A stretch of 11,927 nt of DNA, taken from NCBI GenBank assembly GCA_937871985.1, contig CALMPB010000005.1:1-11927 (forward strand). Direction: 5' to 3'. The stretch comes from an uncultured Burkholderiaceae bacterium (lineage in GTDB: Bacteria > Pseudomonadota > Gammaproteobacteria > Burkholderiales > Burkholderiaceae). The number at the start of each line of letters is the position of its first letter. Position 1 is the stretch's first letter. Positions 6,762-11,927 of this stretch are shown one piece after another. The notes below the pieces were generated by a model. It ran no database searches, was not told the origin of the DNA, and saw nothing but the letters and a program-made list of their open reading frames with translations. Position numbers and translations under genes: made by a program.

Positions 6762-8525
6762 ATGGCAGTCCTGGATCCCCACGCCTGGTACCCCATCGCC
6801 CGCAGCGAAGAAGCCCCGCGGCGCCATGTCTACCAGGCCCAGTTGTCCGGCTACGAGTTCGCCGTCTGGCGCGACGACCACGGCGCCCTGAACGTCTGGG
6901 AAAACCGCTGCCCGCATCGCGGCCTGCGGCTGTCTCTGGGCATCAACAACGGCAAGGAACTGCGCTGCCAATACCATGGCTGGACCTACGCCAGCCAGAC
7001 CGGCGTCTGTACGCACGTGCCGGCCCACCCTTCCCTGGCGGAGCCCACCAAGGCCTGCGCCCGGCCCATCCCGACCGTCGAGCACGAAGGCTTCATCTGG
7101 ATCGCGCTCGATCCTCAGACCGCCCGGCCCGGCTTTACGCTGGCCCAAGCGGATTCCCGGCTCAGCCTGCGCAGCCTGCCCATCAACCGCGACATGACCG
7201 CCGTACGCGAGGCCCTGGCCGGCTACCGCTACGTCCCCCACAGCCACGATGGCGTCATGACGGCAGGCAGTAACTCACGCCAGGCCGCGCCCCACATCGT
7301 GGAGCTGCGCGTCCAGCCCGAGGCCTCCCGGGGCGGCTCTGCGGCCGTCCTGTGCTTTTTGCTGCAGCCCGCCACGGAACACAAAACCATCGTGCATGCG
7401 GTTGTTGCCGGCATCGACGGCGACCCGCTGCAAATCCGGAAACATCACAACCGGCTGATGAATGCCTTGCGGGCCGAACTGGAAAGCGCGGCGCCGCCAG
7501 CGCCAGCGCAGGCCTGTACCGATCCGGCCGTTCCGCTATACAAGCTGCTGCCCGTGCCGCGCCCCGCCAAACAAAAGTTCGACTGCCGCATCGTCAAGCG
7601 CCGGGTGGAGTCCGAGGGCGTCATTTCACTGGAACTGGCCGCCGCCGATCCCGCGCATCCCCTACCCCTCCTGGCGGCGGGCGCGCACCTGAATCTCACG
7701 ACGCCCAGCGGGCTGACGCGCCAGTACTCCGTCGTCAACGGTCCGTCCGAACGCGACACCATCATCATCGGCATCAAGCTCGAGCCCGATTCGCGCGGCG
7801 GCTCCCGATCCATGCACGAAGCTGCCGCGGAAGGCGTTGTTCTGCAGGCCTCGGTGCCGCGCAATACCTTTCCGCTTGTTCCCTCCGGCAAACAGCCCAT
7901 ACTCATTGCCGGCGGCATAGGCATTACCCCGCTGCTCTCGATGGCGCAAACCCTGCAGGCCATGGACGAACCCTTCGAACTGCATTACTTCGTGCGCGCC
8001 CCCGAATACGTTTCGTTCAAGGCACGCATCGAAGCGCTGGGCCGGGCGGTGCAAGTGCATGTCGGCCTGAACGCGGCTCAAACCGGGGCGAAGCTCGCCG
8101 AGATTCTTGCGCCGCGCACCCTGGGGCAATCCAAAGTCTACGCCTGCGGGCCCGGCCCGATGCTCGACGCGGTGAAAAACACAGCCCTGGCCGGCGGCAT
8201 CGACGACAGCGACATCCATTTCGAATACTTCAAGAACGACGCGCCGCCGGCATCGGGCGCGCCGTTCACTGTGCGGCTCAACCAGTCGGGGCGCGAGTTC
8301 GAGGTCGCCGGCGGCCAAACGCTGCTGCACGCCCTGCACGAACAAGGCATCGAGCTGGAGGCTTCGTGCGAACAAGGCGTATGCGGCACCTGCTTCACCA
8401 CTGTGATCGCGGGCGATGTCGAACACCACGACCTCTATCTTTCCGCCTCCGAAAAAGCCTCCGGCAAATGCATCATGCCCTGTGTATCGCGTGCGCGTTC
8501 CGGCACGCTGATCCTCGACCTGTGA
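6762..8525 (+). CDS. Rieske-ferredoxin reductase fusion (NdmD-like)
   Basis: 587-residue electron-transfer protein. Residues 1-130 are a complete Rieske domain with C50-P-H52 and C69-Q-Y-H72. Residues about 140-265 look like a decayed oxygenase catalytic domain (REALAGYRYVPHSHDG) without the iron ligands. From about 270 a phthalate-reductase-type module follows: flavin motif R320-Q-Y-S-V, NAD-site GGIGITP (384-390) and CGPGP (462-466). The end is a plant-type ferredoxin with C536, C541, C544 and C574. Expected flow is NADH to flavin to ferredoxin to Rieske to the partner's iron. NdmD of P. putida is the best-known protein with this extra Rieske domain and is of nearly the same length. The ATG at 6762 has GGAG 7 bases upstream; an ATG at 6756 overlaps the previous stop (ATGA) but sits 1 base from GGAG. 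Translational coupling with the previous gene is likely. Confidence 0.88.
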   Translation: MAVLDPHAWYPIARSEEAPRRHVYQAQLSGYEFAVWRDDHGALNVWENRCPHRGLRLSLGINNGKELRCQYHGWTYASQTGVCTHVPAHPSLAEPTKACARPIPTVEHEGFIWIALDPQTARPGFTLAQADSRLSLRSLPINRDMTAVREALAGYRYVPHSHDGVMTAGSNSRQAAPHIVELRVQPEASRGGSAAVLCFLLQPATEHKTIVHAVVAGIDGDPLQIRKHHNRLMNALRAELESAAPPAPAQACTDPAVPLYKLLPVPRPAKQKFDCRIVKRRVESEGVISLELAAADPAHPLPLLAAGAHLNLTTPSGLTRQYSVVNGPSERDTIIIGIKLEPDSRGGSRSMHEAAAEGVVLQASVPRNTFPLVPSGKQPILIAGGIGITPLLSMAQTLQAMDEPFELHYFVRAPEYVSFKARIEALGRAVQVHVGLNAAQTGAKLAEILAPRTLGQSKVYACGPGPMLDAVKNTALAGGIDDSDIHFEYFKNDAPPASGAPFTVRLNQSGREFEVAGGQTLLHALHEQGIELEASCEQGVCGTCFTTVIAGDVEHHDLYLSASEKASGKCIMPCVSRARSGTLILDL

Positions 8526-8535
8526 GACGCGCATC

Positions 8536-9195
8536 ATGATCAAGCTTTTTGACTTCGAACTCTCCGGCAACTGCTACAAAGTGCGGCTCATGCTGTCCAT
8601 ATTGGGCCTGCCCTACGAAACCGAGAACATCGAGTTCTTTCCCGGACGCCAGCACAAATCGGAAGCCTTCCTGCAGGTCAACCCGCTGGGCCAGCTGCCG
8701 GCCTTGCAGGACGGAACCCTGACGCTGCGCGACGCCCAGGCAATACTCGTGTACCTGGCCAGCCGCTACGACCCGAACCGGAGCTGGTATCCCGCGGATC
8801 CCGAAACCATGGGCAAGATCACGATGTGGCTGGCCTTCGCCGAGGGCCTGACCAACTCGATTTCGTCGGCGCGCCTGCACGATCTGTTCGATTACGATTT
8901 CGACGCCGGCAAATGCCGCCAGCGCGCCCACGAACTGCTGCGCGTCCTGGACGAACACCTGTGGTTCGAAGAAAGCCAGGGTCGGCAATGGCTGTGCACG
9001 GCCGATCAAGCCACCATTGCCGACATCGCCTGCTTCCCCTACGTCATGCTGTCCGACGAAGCGGACATCTCCCTCATCGACTACCCGGCCGTACGGCGCT
9101 GGACCGACCGCATCAAGCGTCTCGAAGGATTCACGCTCATGGCGGGAATCTTTCCGACGTCGGCCGCGCCCGCGCCGCGGGCCGCTGCAATCTAG
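8536..9195 (+). CDS. Glutathione S-transferase-like protein (NdmE-like)
   Basis: 219-residue protein with the full GST fold. The thioredoxin-like N-terminal domain shows FELSGNCYKVRL (S10, C13) and NPLGQLPAL with the cis-Pro at 55; the all-helical C-terminal domain carries TIADIACFPY, the N-capping-box region. The glutathione-gripping SNAIL-type motif reads RDAQAIL (65-71), with Ala at the place of the usual Ser. It starts 10 bases after the reductase gene and is surely co-transcribed. In the NdmCDE complex the GST-like NdmE has no known transferase reaction but is needed to hold NdmC and NdmD together; the same structural role is likely here. A real glutathione-dependent reaction on the pathway product cannot be excluded from sequence. 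Confidence 0.85.
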   Translation: MIKLFDFELSGNCYKVRLMLSILGLPYETENIEFFPGRQHKSEAFLQVNPLGQLPALQDGTLTLRDAQAILVYLASRYDPNRSWYPADPETMGKITMWLAFAEGLTNSISSARLHDLFDYDFDAGKCRQRAHELLRVLDEHLWFEESQGRQWLCTADQATIADIACFPYVMLSDEADISLIDYPAVRRWTDRIKRLEGFTLMAGIFPTSAAPAPRAAAI

Positions 9196-9238
9196 GGCCT
9201 GTCGATACTCAACAAGCCCCCCACCCCCAGGAGACAAA

Positions 9239-10321
9239 ATGGAACGCCGTACCGTATTGAAAGCCATGCTTGCCGCGAACATGACGGCCATCCCCTTGGC
9301 GCGGGCGCTTGCCGCCGGCGATCCATTGAAAGTGGGGTTCATCTACCTGGGCCCCGTCGGAGATTGCGGATTCGCCTATCAGCAAGATCTCGGGCGGCGC
9401 GCGCTGGAAAAAAACATGGGCCAGCAAGTCAGCGTGCGCGTCGTGCCCGACACCGACGAAGGCCCTGACGCCGAGCGCGTCGCGCGCGAATTGACCCACG
9501 ACGGCTGCAAGCTGATTTTTGCGGCCTCGTTCGGCTACATGAATCCGGTCATGAAGGTCGCGCGCCAGAATCCCGACACGTACTACACGATAGCCAGCGG
9601 CTACCGGACCATGAAGAATTTCGGCGGCTACAACGCCAAATGGCAGGAAGGCAGCTACCTGGCCGGCATTGCCGCGGGCAAGATGACCAAGTCCAACATC
9701 ATCGGCTATGTGGCCCCGCATCCGGTGCCGGACGTCATGTGGGCCGTCAATGCCTTCCAGCTCGGCGCCCAAAGCGTCAACCCCAAGGCCCGGGTGCAGG
9801 TCATTTTCGTGAACTCCTGGTACGACCCGGGCAAGGAACGCGAGGCGGCCCTTACCCTGATGAACCTGGGCGCCGATTTCATGACCCACTTTACCGATAC
9901 CCCCAGCGTCGTCCAGGCCGCCGAGGAAAAAGGCGTCTGGTCGGTCTCCTTCCACTCCGACATGTCGAAATACGCCCCGGTCAAATATGTGACAGGCATT
10001 ACGCACAACTGGGGGAACTACTTCACCCAGGTTGCCAAAAAAGTGATCGCCGGCACCCAGCAGGGCGAGCTGTATTTCGGCGGCATCAAGGAAGGCGTGG
10101 TGAAGATGGCGGCCTTCGGCCCCCATGTGCCGGCGGACGTCGTCAGCCTGGTCAAGGCCAGGGAACAGGACATTGCGTCGGGCAAGCTCAATGTGTTCGC
10201 CGGCCCGATCAAGGATCAGGCCGGCACCATGCGCGTTGCGGCCGGCAGCGCCTACCCCGAAGCCGATCTGGGCAAAATGGACTGGTTCGTCGAGGGCGTG
10301 ACCGGCAGCACCGGCAGATGA
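9239..10321 (+). CDS. BMP-family periplasmic binding protein, probable purine binder
   Basis: 360-residue ABC-importer solute-binding protein of the BMP/PnrA/Med family, whose studied members bind purine nucleosides or bases. An export signal spans about residues 1-26 (ERRTVLKAMLA through ARALAA), and its Arg-Arg motif is compatible with Tat export. There is no lipobox, so it is a soluble periplasmic protein. The mature part opens with LKVGFIYLGPVGDCGF, the family N terminus, followed by the hinge-linked two-lobe fold (IFAASFGYMNPV, SFHSDMSKYAPVKYVTG). AGGAG (9229-9233) lies 5 bases before the ATG. It follows the GST gene by 43 bases on the same strand and is probably the last gene of the operon. 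No permease or ATPase gene is beside it, so the rest of the importer must be elsewhere. Purine binding is family knowledge; the exact ligand is unknown. Confidence 0.9.
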   Translation: MERRTVLKAMLAANMTAIPLARALAAGDPLKVGFIYLGPVGDCGFAYQQDLGRRALEKNMGQQVSVRVVPDTDEGPDAERVARELTHDGCKLIFAASFGYMNPVMKVARQNPDTYYTIASGYRTMKNFGGYNAKWQEGSYLAGIAAGKMTKSNIIGYVAPHPVPDVMWAVNAFQLGAQSVNPKARVQVIFVNSWYDPGKEREAALTLMNLGADFMTHFTDTPSVVQAAEEKGVWSVSFHSDMSKYAPVKYVTGITHNWGNYFTQVAKKVIAGTQQGELYFGGIKEGVVKMAAFGPHVPADVVSLVKAREQDIASGKLNVFAGPIKDQAGTMRVAAGSAYPEADLGKMDWFVEGVTGSTGR

Positions 10322-10327
10322 CGCAGC

Positions 10328-10352
10328 GAACCGGGGGCGGACGCCCCCGTTC
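10328..10352. terminator. Hairpin between convergent genes, probable bidirectional terminator
   Basis: CGGGGGCG (10332-10339) and CGCCCCCG (10342-10349) form an 8-bp stem, extended by GAA/TTC across one bulged C. The loop is only GA. It sits 7 bases after the binding-protein stop and just before the stop of the convergent DUF1840 gene. There is no T run on either side, so termination efficiency is uncertain. Confidence 0.5.
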
Positions 10353-10354
10353 AG

Positions 10355-10699
10355 CTACCAGACAGGCGCCGGCTCCCAGGTGACGTCGGCGCCATGTTCG
10401 CGCGAGAGGCGCAGCATGGCCAATAGCGGAAAGGCCCGCTGGCGAAAAGTGACGGGCCGCGAGATGGGATGCTCGCGCGCATCGTTCTCGTCGTCGCTTT
10501 CTTTGAATTCTTCGGAAGCATCGACGGAAATGGCTTTTTCGATTCCCGCAATCGCCGCCGTCAGGTCGGCGTAAGTAATGACTCCTCGTTCAGGCAGCGT
10601 ATCGGTGTAAGGCTTGCCGGCAGCCTTGAGAATCGGCAGTGCATGCTGGGAAAACATGAGCACTTCCGCGGCGGGTTTGGAGTGAAAGACGATCAGCAT
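10355..10699 (-). CDS. DUF1840 family protein
   Basis: Small cytoplasmic protein of 114 residues with no known function. The start MLIVFHSKPAAEVLMFSQHA, the middle GVITYADLTAAIAGIEKAI and the C-terminal segment TFRQRAFPLLAMLRLSREHGADVTWE match the layout of DUF1840 proteins, which are nearly confined to betaproteobacteria. No signal peptide, membrane segment or metal site is visible; an acidic stretch (ESDDENDARE) in the middle is probably a flexible linker. GAGGG lies about 8 bases before the ATG at 10699. It is convergent with the binding-protein gene and divergent from the RHS gene, so it is its own transcription unit. Confidence 0.85.
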   Translation of the reverse strand: MLIVFHSKPAAEVLMFSQHALPILKAAGKPYTDTLPERGVITYADLTAAIAGIEKAISVDASEEFKESDDENDAREHPISRPVTFRQRAFPLLAMLRLSREHGADVTWEPAPVW

Positions 10700-10770
10700 A
10701 TTCGGTTTCCCTCAATAGACGAATACATACACTACCCTAACATTCGGCATCTGCCAAGCGGCACTATATG

Positions 10771-10793
10771 GCTTTCCTTTTCATGTGGAAAGC
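10771..10793 (+). promoter_or_regulatory. Hairpin covering the ribosome binding site of the RHS gene
   Basis: GCTTTCC (10771-10777) pairs perfectly with GGAAAGC (10787-10793) across a 9-base AT-rich loop. The right arm contains GGAAAG, the only Shine-Dalgarno-like sequence before the ATG at 10797, so the folded leader would hide it. This could limit translation or make it conditional. Confidence 0.35.
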
Positions 10794-10796
10794 GGC

Positions 10797-11927
10797 ATGA
10801 ACAAAGCCTTTGCAATCTTGCGCGGCGGCATGGCCGCCTTGCTGCTGGCCGGCGCGGCGTATACCGTCGCCGCGCGCGCCGAACCCGTCTGCCGGCCTTC
10901 ATCGCTGGGCTCGCCTTGCGCCTCGGGCGGCATTGCCACGCAGGCCGCCGCCGAACCGGAACTCAATCTGGGAGCCGGCAATCCCGTTCACATCGTCACC
11001 GGCAACAAGTACCAGCACGAACGCGATCTCCCGCCGTTCCTGTACGCTCCTTTGCTGGAAATCTCGCGCCACTACAACGCGCTCGACCGACGGCCTTCAA
11101 GGCTGGGCCAGGGTTGGACACTGGCCTACGATACGCGGCTGCATGTGTTCGCCGATCGCTGGCAAATCGTGCAGGCCGACGGCAGCCGCATCGTTTTTTC
11201 GGGCGCCGGCAAAGCCCAGCGCTCGAACCGGCACGGCACGCTCAAGCGCAACGCCGCGCAATGGCTCTGGATCTGGCCCGATGGCCGCCAGCTTGCATTC
11301 GACCGCCACGGCAGGCTGGCGCGGCTTGCCCTGGGGCCGCCTCTGGCATCGGCCATAACACTGCAACGCCACGACGAAGCCGGGCCGCTGCGAGACGCCA
11401 TACGCACCATTACCGACAACAACGGCCATACGCTGGCGTTCCGCTACATCGTCCACCAGCAGCGCGCCTACCTGGATCGCGTCGCCACGCCGGCCGGCAT
11501 CTTTCGCTACCACTACGAACCCGCCGATCCGGCATTGCCGGGCCCGCTGCGGTTGCGCGCCGTGACCCGGCCCGACGGCATGCAGCGCCGCTATCTGTAC
11601 GAGGCGCCGCGTCAAAGCGGCAACCCCTTTCACCTGACCGGAATCGAAATCGTCCCGGCCGGCGGCAAGCCGGCGCTGAGGCTCAATACCTGGGCCTACG
11701 ACCCGCAAGACCGCGCCGTGCTGTCCATCCAGGGCGAGCCCGATTCCCGCGCCAACGAAATCCACATCGACTACGTCCGCGCGCCGGATGGCGAGCGCAG
11801 CGGGCTGACCATCGTGCGCGACGCCAGGAATCGCGAAACCCGTTTTCGCACGTCCATGCAGGGCGGCCGGCATGTCCTGCTCGAGGCCGGCGGAGCCGGC
11901 TGCCCGGGCTGCGCCGCGCCGGGCAGC
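10797..11927 (+). CDS. Secreted RHS/YD-type protein, N-terminal part (runs off the window)
   Basis: An open frame of 377 codons from the ATG at 10797 to the last base, with no stop, so the protein is truncated by the window edge. The first 28 residues (MNKAFAILRGG, then MAALLLAGAAY, ending ARA) are a Sec-type signal peptide. Residues about 60-120 carry the DUF6531-like opening of RHS proteins: GAGNPVHIVTGNKYQHERDL, then LEISRHYNAL and LGQGWTLAYD. Beta-strand-rich YD-like repeats follow, for example DGRQLAFDRHGRLARL, DNNGHTLAFRY and RPDGMQRRYLYEA. RHS proteins form a hollow shell around a C-terminal toxin or enzyme domain; here the variable C terminus is outside the window. The signal peptide suggests export through Sec rather than loading as a type VI effector. 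The ribosome binding site is weak and lies in a hairpin. Confidence 0.8.
   Translation, partial: MNKAFAILRGGMAALLLAGAAYTVAARAEPVCRPSSLGSPCASGGIATQAAAEPELNLGAGNPVHIVTGNKYQHERDLPPFLYAPLLEISRHYNALDRRPSRLGQGWTLAYDTRLHVFADRWQIVQADGSRIVFSGAGKAQRSNRHGTLKRNAAQWLWIWPDGRQLAFDRHGRLARLALGPPLASAITLQRHDEAGPLRDAIRTITDNNGHTLAFRYIVHQQRAYLDRVATPAGIFRYHYEPADPALPGPLRLRAVTRPDGMQRRYLYEAPRQSGNPFHLTGIEIVPAGGKPALRLNTWAYDPQDRAVLSIQGEPDSRANEIHIDYVRAPDGERSGLTIVRDARNRETRFRTSMQGGRHVLLEAGGAGCPGCAAPGS

Overview
The window is chromosomal DNA from a high-GC betaproteobacterium, most likely of the family Alcaligenaceae (Bordetella/Achromobacter/Pusillimonas type). This rests on the long-form leuA, the DUF1840 gene, the bfd-bfr pair and overall codon use; it is inference, with no rRNA marker present. 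I saw no tRNA, rRNA, CRISPR array or insertion sequence.

Left third (1-3681), mostly leftward. A 15-bp hairpin at 16-47 looks like the terminator of a gene entering from the left. Next come bacterioferritin (bfr), a roughly 525-bp stretch with no supported gene, bacterioferritin-associated ferredoxin (bfd) and sigma-54 (rpoN). bfd has a good Fur-box match lying over its -10 element and start codon, so the iron-store release partner should be induced under iron starvation. A two-helix membrane protein of unknown function starts divergently, 16 bp from the rpoN start.

Middle (3682-5807), rightward. leuA (2-isopropylmalate synthase) is preceded by a 325-bp leader holding a 42-codon ORF with eight leucine codons among 13. 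This looks like a leucine attenuator that has not been annotated. leuA ends at a strong intrinsic terminator.

Right of centre (5890-10321), rightward and tightly packed, is the most interesting part. The first gene is a Rieske-oxygenase catalytic subunit that has lost its Rieske cluster motif but keeps its iron-binding motif. The second is an oxidoreductase with an intact Rieske domain, a decayed catalytic domain, a flavin/NAD reductase and a plant-type ferredoxin. The third is a GST-fold protein. The fourth is a BMP-family (purine nucleoside-binding type) periplasmic binding protein. The first three reproduce the parts list of NdmC, NdmD and NdmE, the 7-methylxanthine N7-demethylase complex of caffeine-degrading Pseudomonas putida. 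The binding protein adds an independent link to purines. My working model is a split Rieske N-demethylase for an N-methylated purine, with its own solute-binding protein; the substrate is not determined by the sequence.

Right end (10355-11927). A DUF1840 gene faces left. A divergent, secreted RHS/YD-type protein (signal peptide plus DUF6531-like start) runs off the window with no stop codon.
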